From Selenihalanaerobacter shriftii (lineage in GTDB: Bacteria; Bacillota; Halanaerobiia; Halobacteroidales; Acetohalobiaceae), in the NCBI RefSeq assembly GCF_900167185.1, contig NZ_FUWM01000013.1:25970-89969 (forward strand): a stretch of 64,000 nt of DNA, read 5' to 3'. Below are positions 53,600 to 63,683 of this stretch, in pieces. A program made the translations under genes and the position numbers. Each line of letters starts with the position of its first letter. Position 1 is the stretch's first letter. The notes below the pieces were generated by a model that worked only from the letters and a program-made list of their open reading frames with translations, was not told the origin of the DNA and made no database searches.

Positions 53600-54418
53600 T
53601 TAATCTTTACTATCTTTATTATTAGTCTCTTCTATCTCCTCAACTGGGACTTCTACCCTATCTTTATCTCCTAAATTAACAGTTACTGTTTCTTTCACTA
53701 TATTCAAGTTAATGATCTCACCAGTACCAACATCGGTTTCTACTTCAGTACCAACATTAGGCATTTTTTTCTTAGTCTTCTTATAGTTATCACACTCATA
53801 CTTTAGGCAGCACATTAGTCTACCACAAATTCCAGAAATTTTAGCAGGATTAAGTGATAAATTCTGAGCCTTAGCCATTTTAATTGAAATAGGCTCAAAA
53901 TCACGCAATACCGTTTCACAGCATAATTGACGGCCACATGGTCCTAAACCACCAACCATTTTTGCTTCATCCCTAACTCCAATTTGTCGTAATTCAATTC
54001 TAGTTTTGAATATAGCAGCCAAATCTTTAACTAGTTCTCTAAAATCGACTCTTCCATCAGCTGTAAAATAAAAAATTATTTTATTCTTATCAAATGTATA
54101 CTCTACATCAATTAGCTTCATTGGTAAACCATGCTCATCAATCTTCCTTAAACATATATCAAACGCTTCCTCTTCTGCTTCTTCATTCTTTTGTTTGATT
54201 TGAAAATCACTAGGTGTAGCCTTGCGTTGTACCTCTTTTAAAGGAGAAACAATCTCTTCTTCAGTAACTTCATGAGGTGGAACTACTACATCACCTAATT
54301 CTGTCCCGCGAGAAGTTTCTACAATTACCCTATCACCTATAACTAACTCTATATCTTGTGGATCAAAATAATATATTTTTCCTGCTTTTTTAAATGTAAC
54401 ACCTACTACATTATACAT
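53600..54418 (-). CDS. ricT: PSP1-domain regulator RicT (YaaT)
   Basis: 272 aa. PSP1 domain with the two cysteine pairs typical of Firmicute RicT: CGRQLCCETVLRDFEPI and CGRLMCCLKYECDNYKK, plus the N-terminal GVTFKKAGKIYYFDPQD. In B. subtilis, RicT with RicA and RicF forms an Fe-S complex that promotes RNase Y cleavages and Spo0A phosphorylation. Its ATG overlaps the holB stop by one base (TAATG), indicating translational coupling. It is in the conserved tmk-yaaR-holB-ricT order. Confidence 0.93.
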   Translation of the reverse strand: MYNVVGVTFKKAGKIYYFDPQDIELVIGDRVIVETSRGTELGDVVVPPHEVTEEEIVSPLKEVQRKATPSDFQIKQKNEEAEEEAFDICLRKIDEHGLPMKLIDVEYTFDKNKIIFYFTADGRVDFRELVKDLAAIFKTRIELRQIGVRDEAKMVGGLGPCGRQLCCETVLRDFEPISIKMAKAQNLSLNPAKISGICGRLMCCLKYECDNYKKTKKKMPNVGTEVETDVGTGEIINLNIVKETVTVNLGDKDRVEVPVEEIEETNNKDSKD

Positions 54419-55416
54419 TAATTTAACACACCCTCTTTTTCTTTTATCTTCAGTAACATCACCTCTAAGGCAAGTTGTACATTAACATTAGTATTTCTAA
54501 TTAAATTATCAGTCTGCTCTATTATTGTTATTATTCCTTCTAATTCATTAAATGTATACTCTTCACTTAATTTAACCAATTCTTCCATGTAATCAAAGTT
54601 AATTATTAATTCAGTATTTTGACTTCCTTTATATAATAATAAATCTCGATAAAACGTTATTATACTTTCCAATATATTATTTACTTGATCTTTATATTTC
54701 AAAATTTCTTGTACCAATTCGAATACTTCAACTAGATTAAAATTGGTTAATTCTTTAATTCTTCTTAAAATTTCATCTCTTCTTAAAGAATTAGTATCAT
54801 CTTCAATCATTCTTATGGCTTTACCTAAACTGCCATCAGCTAAGATAGCTTTCTTTTTAGCTTCTTTATTATCTAGATCAAATTTACTAGCTAATGAATT
54901 AGTAATCTCTTCTACCGTTAATTGTTTGAATTTGATAACTTGACACCGAGAAATAATCGTTGGTAATAATAACTCTTCTTTAGGAGCTAACAGAATAAGA
55001 ATTATATATTCTGGTGGTTCTTCCAAAGTTCTTAACAAACTATTGGCCGCTTGTAAATTCATCTTTTCAGCCTCTTTAATAATATATATCTTCCAATCAC
55101 TTTCGTAAGGCTTGTACGAAGTCTGTTGTTGAAAGTGACGAATTTGATCTATCTTTATTGAATTACCATCAGGAGAAATTTTTATTATATCTGGATGATT
55201 ACCACTATTAAATTTTCTGCAAGAAAGACATTCTTCACAAGCATCTATATCTAACTCTTTACAATTAATTGCTTTAGCAAATTGAAAAGCAACAAGTTCC
55301 TTTCCTATACCTTCTTTACCTGTAAATAAATAAGCATGACTAATTCTTTGATTTTTAATTGTGTTTTGGAGTATATTAATTGGCAGCTCTTGTCCTATTA
55401 CATCTGAAAAGCTCAT
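54418..55416 (-). CDS. holB: DNA polymerase III delta-prime subunit
   Basis: About 332 aa clamp-loader AAA+ subunit. It begins SFSDVIGQELPINILQNTIK, with Walker A LFTGKEGIGKELVAFQFA, a zinc-binding CEECLSCRKFNSGNH, and the LLRTLEEPP segment with RCQVIKF sensor region. Length matches bacterial delta-prime. The ATG at 55416 is nine bases after AAAGG; ATG codons at 55425 and 55443 lie too close to or before the site. It lies downstream of tmk and yaaR and overlaps ricT by one base. Confidence 0.93.
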   Translation of the reverse strand: MSFSDVIGQELPINILQNTIKNQRISHAYLFTGKEGIGKELVAFQFAKAINCKELDIDACEECLSCRKFNSGNHPDIIKISPDGNSIKIDQIRHFQQQTSYKPYESDWKIYIIKEAEKMNLQAANSLLRTLEEPPEYIILILLAPKEELLLPTIISRCQVIKFKQLTVEEITNSLASKFDLDNKEAKKKAILADGSLGKAIRMIEDDTNSLRRDEILRRIKELTNFNLVEVFELVQEILKYKDQVNNILESIITFYRDLLLYKGSQNTELIINFDYMEELVKLSEEYTFNELEGIITIIEQTDNLIRNTNVNVQLALEVMLLKIKEKEGVLN

Positions 55417-55444
55417 TACTTTCATCCTTTCCTGCACCAACAAA

Positions 55445-55900
55445 TTAAGTATAAATATCTACTAACATTCCTCGAACTTCGTCTAATCGATCTAATATTT
55501 CCAATTGAGTTGCCTGCTTATTTAAGATTAATTCTGTTAGTTCTTCTAAAGATTTATCTACCTTATCCACTAAAGTATATACTTTATGATTACCAGAACC
55601 ATAACTGCTATACTCTTCTTTCACCTTGTACATCTGCTCCACAGCTTCTTTAACAAACTTTTGAACCATTTTTTTGTATCTAATTAATTCTTTATATGTA
55701 CGCTTTTTACTTAATGTTTCCCCTTGTTCATCTATTAAAGTTAAGAGTTCATCTAATTTAGCTTTTATTTTTTTATCATTTATTTCTTGTAAAGTGTCTA
55801 AAAATTCACTCTTTCTACCTTCAACCTTTTCAGATGCTCTAGTTTCAGATTTAGCTAATATTTGATTTAAGTCTTGTTTCAGCTTATTTTGAATCTTCAT
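55445..55900 (-). CDS. yaaR: YaaR-family protein (DUF327)
   Basis: 151 aa helical protein with the DUF327 features LNQILAKSETRASEKVEG, FLDTLQEINDKKIKAKLDEL and a C-terminal KVYTLVDKVDKSLEELTELI. Function is unknown in the family. Its start lies within the 3' end of tmk (17-bp overlap), so the two are coupled. In Bacillus yaaQ (a cyclic-di-AMP receptor gene) lies between tmk and yaaR; here it is absent. Confidence 0.9.
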   Translation of the reverse strand: MKIQNKLKQDLNQILAKSETRASEKVEGRKSEFLDTLQEINDKKIKAKLDELLTLIDEQGETLSKKRTYKELIRYKKMVQKFVKEAVEQMYKVKEEYSSYGSGNHKVYTLVDKVDKSLEELTELILNKQATQLEILDRLDEVRGMLVDIYT

Positions 55901-56540
55901 TTTCTACTAACCTCTCCTCTAGTTTTTGAACTAACACTTTAAAGATATCATCTACACTGTGGTTAGCATCTATAACCTCAAAACGATCCTCCATTTTAGC
56001 TAAATCCAAATAACCTGATCTTACTCTTTTATGGAATTCTAGTTTTTCATTTTCTATTCTATCACCTATACCTAACTCAAAACCATCTTTATCTAAACCT
56101 TTAGCCCTATGTAATCCTTCTTCTGAATCTATATCCAATATAAATGTTAGGTCCGGTTTTAAGCCAGCAGTCGATAATCTATTTATTTGTTGAATTAATT
56201 CTATATCTATCTTCCTACCATAGCCTTGATAAGCTAAAGTAGCATCACTAAATCTATCACAAAGTACTATTTTACCTTCTAATAAAGCTGGTTTAATTAC
56301 CTCTAGAATATGCTGTGCTCTACTAGCACAATACAATAATAACTCTGTTTTAGGCTCTAAATTATTTAAATTATTATCTAATAATATTTCTCTAATTCTA
56401 TCACCAACTGTAGTTCCCCCTGGTTCCCTAGTCTGAACTACTTGGTAGCCTTTTTTAGTCAAGTAAGAATTTAGTAACTCAATTTGAGTTGATTTCCCTG
56501 CTCCTTCTGGACCTTCTAATGTTATAAACAATCCTTCCAT
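55884..56540 (-). CDS. tmk: Thymidylate kinase
   Basis: 218 aa. It phosphorylates dTMP to dTDP. Motifs: the P-loop ITLEGPEGAGKSTQIELL at residue 6, the DRX-type TREPGGT, LCDRFSDATLAYQGYGR and a lid-region GIGDRIENEKLEF. It is the first gene of the tmk-yaaR-holB-ricT group. Length is normal. Confidence 0.95.
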   Translation of the reverse strand: MEGLFITLEGPEGAGKSTQIELLNSYLTKKGYQVVQTREPGGTTVGDRIREILLDNNLNNLEPKTELLLYCASRAQHILEVIKPALLEGKIVLCDRFSDATLAYQGYGRKIDIELIQQINRLSTAGLKPDLTFILDIDSEEGLHRAKGLDKDGFELGIGDRIENEKLEFHKRVRSGYLDLAKMEDRFEVIDANHSVDDIFKVLVQKLEERLVENEDSK

Positions 56541-56675
56541 TTATCTTCCTCCATCACTATCATGAATGACTTACTTTTATTATTATTGAAAAAGGTTTAT
56601 TCTCCTTTATAAAATTTAAGCTTGTATAATTTTTAGAACTTTTGGTAAGATTATATTATAAAAGGAGGTTAAATT

Positions 56676-56843
56676 ATGTATAAGGACGAAGATGAATTTA
56701 AAAATAAATATGGAATAGATAGACATAAGTTTTTAACTTTATGGGCTTTAGGAATGTCAGACGCAGAACTAGCAATTTCATTTGAATTATCATCAGAAAA
56801 GATACAAGAAATTAAAAACGAATTAAATCAAAATCGTCACTAG
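56676..56843 (+). CDS. Small HTH-like protein (55 aa), unknown
   Basis: An ATG at 56676 follows AAAGGAGGTTAAATT and opens 55 codons: MYKDEDEFKNKYGIDRHKFL, then TLWALGMSDAELAISFELSS and EKIQEIKNELNQNRH. The GMSDAELAISFELSSEKIQ segment has the spacing of a helix-turn-helix, resembling sigma-region-4 or LuxR-type recognition helices. It is convergent with csfB/gin, whose stop is four bases away. No family is recognised; the strong ribosome binding site and the coherent helical sequence support a real gene, perhaps a small regulator linked to sporulation. Confidence 0.68.
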   Translation: MYKDEDEFKNKYGIDRHKFLTLWALGMSDAELAISFELSSEKIQEIKNELNQNRH

Positions 56844-56847
56844 TCAT

Positions 56848-57015
56848 TTATTCAAATAAAATATCTTTAATATCATTTAAAGCTTTATCATATTCAGGAT
56901 TAGTTGGCAGGATATTAACTAATTCTTCTTCACAATCTAAACAAATTAATTTACCATTAATTTTTATTCCATCTTTTATTTCTGTACATATAAAACACTG
57001 ATCATTATTTTTCAT
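56848..57015 (-). CDS. csfB: Anti-sigma-G factor Gin (CsfB)
   Basis: 55 aa. The zinc-binding motif CFICTEIKDG and CLDCEEELV give two CxxC pairs with the Gin spacing. In B. subtilis Gin binds and inhibits sigma-G until forespore engulfment is complete. The ATG at 57015 follows GGGAGGGAAAGATA; a longer frame upstream has no matching ribosome binding site. The gene lies upstream of tmk, as csfB does in Bacillus. This is direct evidence that the organism is a spore former. Confidence 0.88.
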   Translation of the reverse strand: MKNNDQCFICTEIKDGIKINGKLICLDCEEELVNILPTNPEYDKALNDIKDILFE

Positions 57016-57120
57016 TATCTTTCCCTCCCTAACTAATAGTATACATTTATATCTTATGCATCTTGGTCCTTTTTGTGAATTATATATTTTATTATCTTCA
57101 CTGTAAATAACCACCCTACT

Positions 57121-57164
57121 ATAATCAAGAGGTTCTTCTATTAATAGAAGAACCTCTTGATTAT
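57121..57164. repeat. Strong isolated inverted repeat between csfB and the YihY gene
   Basis: ATAATCAAGAGGTTCTTCTA and its complement around a TTAA centre, a 44-bp near-perfect palindrome. It lies in the divergent intergenic region, upstream of both csfB (minus) and the YihY gene (plus), so it does not follow any visible gene. It may be a terminator for an unseen transcript, or an operator or leader structure. The rest of 57016-57318 shows nothing else. Confidence 0.6.
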
Positions 57165-57318
57165 TTATTATTCTAAGCCATAATTAAGTAGAAATATATC
57201 ATATATTATATTTTATGGTAATATTTATTAAGAAATAGTTTGATTTCACTATATTAATTGATATAATTATACCAACATATCTTAATTAAACTTATTTATA
57301 AGTAAGCTAGGTGATTCT

Positions 57319-58566
57319 ATGTTTAATAATTTAATTAATGTTAATTGGAAGCTATTTTGGCAAAGGACTTATCAAAAAGCTAAAGAAACTGATATCTTTC
57401 TTAATGCAATGGGTTTGGTTTATACTACTCTTTTATCTATAATTCCATTATTGATATTTACCTTTTATATTATAACACTTTTTAATTTCTTTGGTAAATT
57501 AGAACGAATAACTAATTTCTTAAAAGAAGCTATCCTAAATAATTTAACTACAGGTACAGGTCAAACCCTAATGACGATCCTTGAACAATACATAAATAAT
57601 ATCGATGTCACTCAATTAGGAGTTATTGGATTTAGCTCTTTAGTTATAACTATCATTTTAACCTTAGCTAAGGTGGAAAAAGCATTTAATAGAATTTGGA
57701 ATGTCTCAAAACATCGTGACCTGTTTAAGAGGTTTATTGCCTTCTGGACTTTTATTACCCTAGGAGCTTTTCTAATTACTTTATCATTAAGTCTAACTAT
57801 TCCTTTAATTAGCTCTTATTTTAGTAAAGATTTAGCTATAACTAATAATATATTCTTATTCCGATTTATTATTATTACTTCTCAATTCTTAATCTTTATT
57901 CTAGCTTATTACCTAATTCCTAATACTGATGTAAAACCTTCAGCAGCAATTGTCGGAGGAATAATAAGTTGCGGATTATTCAATTTAGCCAAGAACTTAT
58001 ATACTATTTATACTACAAATGTAATTACTTATCACCAAATCTATGGATCATTATCTGTAATTCCTCTTTTCTTAATTTGGCTATACTTAACATGGATTAT
58101 AATCTTATTAGGAGCAGTCATTACTTATGTTTTCCAACATCGCACCAACTTAACCTATTTTAAGAATAGCCAAGATATAACAACAGAATTCCAAACTTTA
58201 ATCCCTATTATCATTTTAATAATTATTTATGATGAATTTATTAAAGAAAAGTCTACTGGAATAACTCTTGATACTTTAGCCTCTAAAATTAAAATACCTA
58301 TTGAAATAATAGAAACTAGCCTACAAAACTTAACAAATAAAAATTTAATATCACTTACTAAAGATAATTATTACGTTCCAATAGTTCCTTTAGAAAATGT
58401 CTCTATTGGAGATATCCTACAAACAGAATCAATCAGTCAACAAGTAGAAATTGAAAAAATATTTGTAGATAAGAAAATATGTAAAATCTATAATTCTTTA
58501 AAAGAAAAGTTAAAGAATAATTTAGAAAAACTAACTATCGATGAAATTTTAAAAGATAATATTTAA
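57319..58566 (+). CDS. YihY/BrkB-family membrane protein with C-terminal helical/winged region
   Basis: 415 aa. Six transmembrane segments span about residues 30-275 (GLVYTTLLSIIPLLIFTFYI; FITLGAFLITLSLSLTIPLI; IITSQFLIFILAYYLIPNTD; LFLIWLYLTWIIILLGAVIT). The YihY hallmark YHQIYGSLSVIPLFLIWLYL is clear. The final 140 aa form a cytosolic domain that looks like a winged helix (LDTLASKIKIPIEIIETSLQ; NLISLTKDNYYVPI). The family was formerly called RNase BN but is now treated as of unknown function. AGGTGA lies ahead of the ATG. Convergent with the DUF4126 gene. Confidence 0.9.
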   Translation: MFNNLINVNWKLFWQRTYQKAKETDIFLNAMGLVYTTLLSIIPLLIFTFYIITLFNFFGKLERITNFLKEAILNNLTTGTGQTLMTILEQYINNIDVTQLGVIGFSSLVITIILTLAKVEKAFNRIWNVSKHRDLFKRFIAFWTFITLGAFLITLSLSLTIPLISSYFSKDLAITNNIFLFRFIIITSQFLIFILAYYLIPNTDVKPSAAIVGGIISCGLFNLAKNLYTIYTTNVITYHQIYGSLSVIPLFLIWLYLTWIIILLGAVITYVFQHRTNLTYFKNSQDITTEFQTLIPIIILIIIYDEFIKEKSTGITLDTLASKIKIPIEIIETSLQNLTNKNLISLTKDNYYVPIVPLENVSIGDILQTESISQQVEIEKIFVDKKICKIYNSLKEKLKNNLEKLTIDEILKDNI

Positions 58567-58571
58567 TTCAG

Positions 58572-59156
58572 TTAAGATGACTGTTTAAAAACTTTTCTTT
58601 TAATTGATATTAGTTTAGGAATAATCTTTTTAAAAATAATATAGCTAATCATAGCAACTAACAATATAGTAAAAAAAGGAAATAAAATAGAAATTATAGG
58701 TATTAACGTTGAACCAATTCCTTCTAAAGTAGAAACAAAATGATTACCCATGCCTCCAGTTGTTGCACTTGAAGCTCCTCTTAAACTTGTTGTTGTTAAT
58801 TGTACTGCTCCAGAAGCAGTACCACCAGCTATAATTGCTAACGACCATTGTAAGAATAGACTTACTTCAGTAATACAAGAAGCAGTAACTATAGAACCAG
58901 CAACTACTGCTGCAGGAGTAGCTACTGTATCAAGTAGATTGTCTACCCAGGGAATATAATAACCACTAACTTCTAACAAGGTTGCTATTAAAAAACCAAA
59001 AAAAGCTGTATATGTACTAATCCATTTAAAATTTTCAGCTAATTCTAAGTTACCTGATATGGAAGCAACACTCATTATTAATAATGGTACAAAAACTCTA
59101 AACCCACAAGCAGCACTTAAACCAATTCCTACTAATAGACCTAAAAGTAAATTCAT
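58572..59156 (-). CDS. DUF4126-family membrane protein
   Basis: 194 aa, mostly hydrophobic. Features: LLGLLVGIGLSAACGFRVFV, IPWVDNLLDTVATPAAVVAG and the glycine-rich AIIAGGTASGAVQLTTTSLR then SSATTGGMGNHFVSTLEG, all seen in DUF4126. It is predicted to have four or five membrane helices and a short basic tail. Function unknown. Its stop is six bases from the stop of the YihY gene; no terminator separates them, so transcripts may overlap. Confidence 0.85.
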   Translation of the reverse strand: MNLLLGLLVGIGLSAACGFRVFVPLLIMSVASISGNLELAENFKWISTYTAFFGFLIATLLEVSGYYIPWVDNLLDTVATPAAVVAGSIVTASCITEVSLFLQWSLAIIAGGTASGAVQLTTTSLRGASSATTGGMGNHFVSTLEGIGSTLIPIISILFPFFTILLVAMISYIIFKKIIPKLISIKRKVFKQSS

Positions 59157-59250
59157 CTACTATTTCAACTCCATTATTATTTTTTAATCACTTTTAATTA
59201 AATTCCTACTAAAACTTAACAAAGATTATATCATAAAAAAACTAAATTAA

Positions 59251-59280
59251 AAAACACTTCTAATTAATTAGAAGTGTTTT
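59251..59280 (-). terminator. Terminator after guaB
   Basis: AAAACACTTCTAATT plus complement, a 30-bp perfect palindrome flanked by A/T runs. It starts 13 bases after the guaB stop and could work both ways. Confidence 0.85.
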
Positions 59281-59293
59281 TTAAAATCTATAT

Positions 59294-60778
<1,485 letters not shown>

Positions 60779-60878
60779 TTATTAAATATTAATTTACAAA
60801 TTAAAACAATCTACACTATATAATCTAATACTATTTAAACTTGAAATTAATTACTATCATTATAAAATATACCAAAAG

Positions 60879-60917
60879 CCTAAGTATAGTTATAACTTTA
60901 ATATAACTATACTTAGG
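60879..60917 (-). terminator. Riboswitch-controlled terminator of guaB
   Basis: CCTAAGTATAGTTATA / TATAACTATACTTAGG, a 16-bp stem with a seven-base loop, followed by CTTTTGGTATATTTT on the minus strand. It lies between the guanine aptamer and guaB and is the likely expression platform. Confidence 0.82.
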
Positions 60918-60961
60918 CTCATTAACGCATCTATGATCAGAGTCTAAACTCCCCTAATCAA

Positions 60962-61032
60962 GATTCGTAGTCAAATGGTTTACGGCCATCTGGTAGAAAC
61001 TTTCGAGCCTTATTCTCGAATCTATACGAATC
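60962..61032 (-). promoter_or_regulatory. Guanine riboswitch aptamer
   Basis: On the minus strand: P1 GATTCGTA/TACGAATC, P2 CGAG...CTCG with loop AATAAGG, core GTTTCTACC, P3 CAGATGG/CCATTTG with loop CCGTAAA, then TTGACTACG. The C in GACTACG is the position that pairs with the ligand and specifies guanine rather than adenine (which needs U). The GG and CC of the two loops can form the kissing contacts. It sits 205 bases before guaB. Confidence 0.93.
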
Positions 61033-61114
61033 AATTTACTTATCTGTAAATTAATTTCTTAAATTTTTAATCAGTTTATCAAACTAATCCAATTGTGTCA
61101 AGTCAAATAAGATT

Positions 61115-62557
61115 TTAAATTAAATTCTTAATTTTAAGAGAATTCTTTAGTTGTTTAATAGTATGACATTCTACCATATTAGTTAATTGCTTAAAAGTTT
61201 GAACTGAGTCCAAATCATCCCACTCAGATTTTGGTAATGTGTTTAACCATACTACATCTTTTACCTTCTGCTTGATTTTTTTTAATTTTAATGCTGCTTC
61301 CTCTACCTCCATTGTCTTAGTATCACTCATAATGAATACGATAGTTGATGGATTTAATATGTCCATGTATTTAGTTTGAAAAGTTTCTAAAGTTTGATTC
61401 AAATTTGTAGTCTTTCCCCATTGTTTGCTATGGCTAATTACCTTAGCCATAGTCTCTTCAAAAGACACACCAACTTGAAAATCATCAGTAATCCTCTCTA
61501 AATCTTCGGAAAATATAAAACTCTCAATATCCTTTACTGCACTAGAGAGTCCATATACAAACTGTAATACGAATGTAGCATAACGCGCCATAGAGTCTGA
61601 CACATCACAAATTAGCAAAAATTCTGGCCTTTGTATTCTCTTGGTCTTATATTTAAGATCTAACATTATTCCTCCATACTTGATGTTCTTTCTAATAGTT
61701 CTCCTTAAGTCTAATTTTCCTGTCTTTTTACTATTCTGAAAACGGCGGGAAATCTTAGTAGCCAGTCTATGTGATAGTCTTTTTATGATTGCAGTCACTT
61801 TTGGTAATTTCTCATCTGATATTCGCTTCATATCTTGAGTTAAAAGTGATTCTTCTTCATATTGTAAACTAGAAATCACTTGTTCAATTACTGTATCCAT
61901 TCCTAAATTACCAGTCATCTTGGATTTGATTTGCTTTTGTCTATCAATATCCTCTCCTCTGTTTTTTAGCTGGCTCTTCCAATAATTTAATGTTCCATTA
62001 ATCATTTTTTCTAACATAGGTTGTGCATGTGGAGAATGACCAAGATGTCCAGGAAAACTATCTTCTATATATTCTTTAATCTTTTGCTGAATTTCAGGAT
62101 CTAATTGAGTATAAATCTCTTTCTGTTCATCAGTAAATTCTAATTGAACCTCTTCTTCATTCTGTTCATCTACAACACTCTCTTTTTTGAAAACTAAATC
62201 ATCTTCTGCCTCTTGTTTAGCCTGTTCTCTTTCTTCAACTTTTTGTTTTCTCATTTTCTCTTTATGCAGCTTCTCTTCCATAGAAATAAAAAACTCATCA
62301 AAAGCTTTATCAAAAATCCTTTTTTCATAATTATCTTTAACTAAGAGAGAACGTAAGGTCATCTTAACTTCATCTTTATTTATAATATCTATTAATTTTA
62401 AAGCTTGGAATGCTTCAATTGATTCAGCTAAACTAATCCTAATCCCTAAATTACGTAAAATTTGAATGAAATTAATAATATTATTCTCTACATAGTCAGG
62501 CTGATTTTTGTCAATATGTTCTTGAACTTGATCAAGCCTTTCCTCTCTATGATCCAT
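61115..62557 (-). CDS. VWA-domain CoxE-like protein
   Basis: 480 aa. The N-terminal half is charged and helical (IISLAESIEAFQALKLIDII region; HKEKMRKQKVEEREQAKQEA). The C-terminal VWA domain has the metal-ion-dependent adhesion motif CDVSDSMARYATFVLQFVYG near residue 316, a Thr in KTTNLNQTLETF and MSDTKTMEVEE. CoxE/VWA proteins act with MoxR AAA+ ATPases as chaperone-like assembly systems for metal enzymes. The MoxR gene lies 51 bp upstream in the same direction. The client here is unknown. Confidence 0.85.
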   Translation of the reverse strand: MDHREERLDQVQEHIDKNQPDYVENNIINFIQILRNLGIRISLAESIEAFQALKLIDIINKDEVKMTLRSLLVKDNYEKRIFDKAFDEFFISMEEKLHKEKMRKQKVEEREQAKQEAEDDLVFKKESVVDEQNEEEVQLEFTDEQKEIYTQLDPEIQQKIKEYIEDSFPGHLGHSPHAQPMLEKMINGTLNYWKSQLKNRGEDIDRQKQIKSKMTGNLGMDTVIEQVISSLQYEEESLLTQDMKRISDEKLPKVTAIIKRLSHRLATKISRRFQNSKKTGKLDLRRTIRKNIKYGGIMLDLKYKTKRIQRPEFLLICDVSDSMARYATFVLQFVYGLSSAVKDIESFIFSEDLERITDDFQVGVSFEETMAKVISHSKQWGKTTNLNQTLETFQTKYMDILNPSTIVFIMSDTKTMEVEEAALKLKKIKQKVKDVVWLNTLPKSEWDDLDSVQTFKQLTNMVECHTIKQLKNSLKIKNLI

Positions 62558-62608
62558 ATACTACACCTCGCTTTTTAGATCATGCCTTGTTTTAATTCTT
62601 TTCCTGTT

Positions 62609-63481
62609 CTATAACTTTTCTTGTAATTTTTCAGCTCCTAGACCTTCAAAGGTGTCTAAATCTGCCTTAGTCTTCAAAAATAATGTTCTGGTCTGTTGAA
62701 TTATCTCTGGACTTAACCTATCTGCATCTAGTCCAACTAAAGCTCTTGCCCAATCTAGAGTTTCTGAAATCGATGGTTTCTTTTTCAAATCTAAATTAAC
62801 CCTTAAATAACTTATAGCCATAGCTATCTGTCGTGATAATTCCTCTCCAATACCTGGTACTTTAGTTCTAATAATTTCTACTTCTTTTTCAATAGATGGT
62901 AATTCAATATATAGGAATACACATCTCCTCTTTAAACCATCTGACAATTCACGATTAGCGTTACTAGTTAAAACTACTATCGGCTTCTGTTTAGCTTTAA
63001 TAGTACCTAGCTCTGGAATAGAAACTTGAAAGTCAGATAATAGTTCAAACAAGAATGCTTCAAATTCTTCATCTGTCTTATCAATTTCATCAATCAATAA
63101 AACTGGTCGTTTTTCTGTTCTAATGGCTCTTAAAAGCGGACGTTGTAATAAGTACTCTTCGGAAAAAATATTATCTTCAATTAAATCTTCAGATTTATTA
63201 TCCTTATTAATTTGAATATTAATTAACTGCTTTTGATAATTCCATTCATATAAAGCTTTATTTTCATCTAATCCTTCATAACACTGTAATCTAATTAACT
63301 CAGTATCAAATATATTACTTAATACCTTGGAAATTTCAGTCTTGCCAACCCCTGGTTCACCAGTAATTAATAATGGTTTTTCTAAAGTCAAAGATAAATA
63401 AGTTGGGACAATTATTTCCTCATTACAGATATAATTCTCTCTTTTAAAAGATTCAGATAATTCTTCTTTAGTAATCTCCAT
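62609..63481 (-). CDS. MoxR-family AAA+ ATPase
   Basis: 290 aa. Walker A LLITGEPGVGKTEISKVL near residue 35, LQCYEGLDENKALYEWNYQK (MoxR signature), Walker B PVLLIDEIDKTDEEFEAFLF, sensor 1 VVLTSNANRELSDGLKRRC and a C-terminal lid. It pairs with the downstream VWA protein, a common two-gene unit used in protein complex assembly or metal-centre maturation. It is separated from the upstream fhs gene by a strong terminator. Confidence 0.9.
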   Translation of the reverse strand: MEITKEELSESFKRENYICNEEIIVPTYLSLTLEKPLLITGEPGVGKTEISKVLSNIFDTELIRLQCYEGLDENKALYEWNYQKQLINIQINKDNKSEDLIEDNIFSEEYLLQRPLLRAIRTEKRPVLLIDEIDKTDEEFEAFLFELLSDFQVSIPELGTIKAKQKPIVVLTSNANRELSDGLKRRCVFLYIELPSIEKEVEIIRTKVPGIGEELSRQIAMAISYLRVNLDLKKKPSISETLDWARALVGLDADRLSPEIIQQTRTLFLKTKADLDTFEGLGAEKLQEKL

Positions 63482-63632
63482 CTTCTTTCCCCCTCCACAT
63501 TATTTAGTAATCCTTTTATCATAATAATTTAAGTTTATTCTTTAAATTTAGTATAAGTATGAAATTTATATATTAACAAAATTATCATTAAGCATGAATT
63601 TTATTAGTGAAATTTATAATTATTTTAAAAAA

Positions 63633-63660
63633 CCTGCAGTCTAGATATCTAGACTGCAGG
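63633..63660 (-). terminator. Terminator after fhs
   Basis: CCTGCAGTCTAGAT and its complement form a 28-bp perfect palindrome followed by TTTTTTAAAA on the minus strand, 23 bases after the stop at 63684. Confidence 0.9.
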
Positions 63661-63683
63661 TTCTTATAATTTATATTCCTTGT

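Noticed and set aside
63633..63660. 28-bp perfect palindrome as a recombination or restriction-type site
   Set aside because: It lies just after the fhs stop and is followed by a T run, so a terminator is the simplest reading. The similar palindromes at 51132-51159, 43187-43212 and 59251-59280 are explained the same way.
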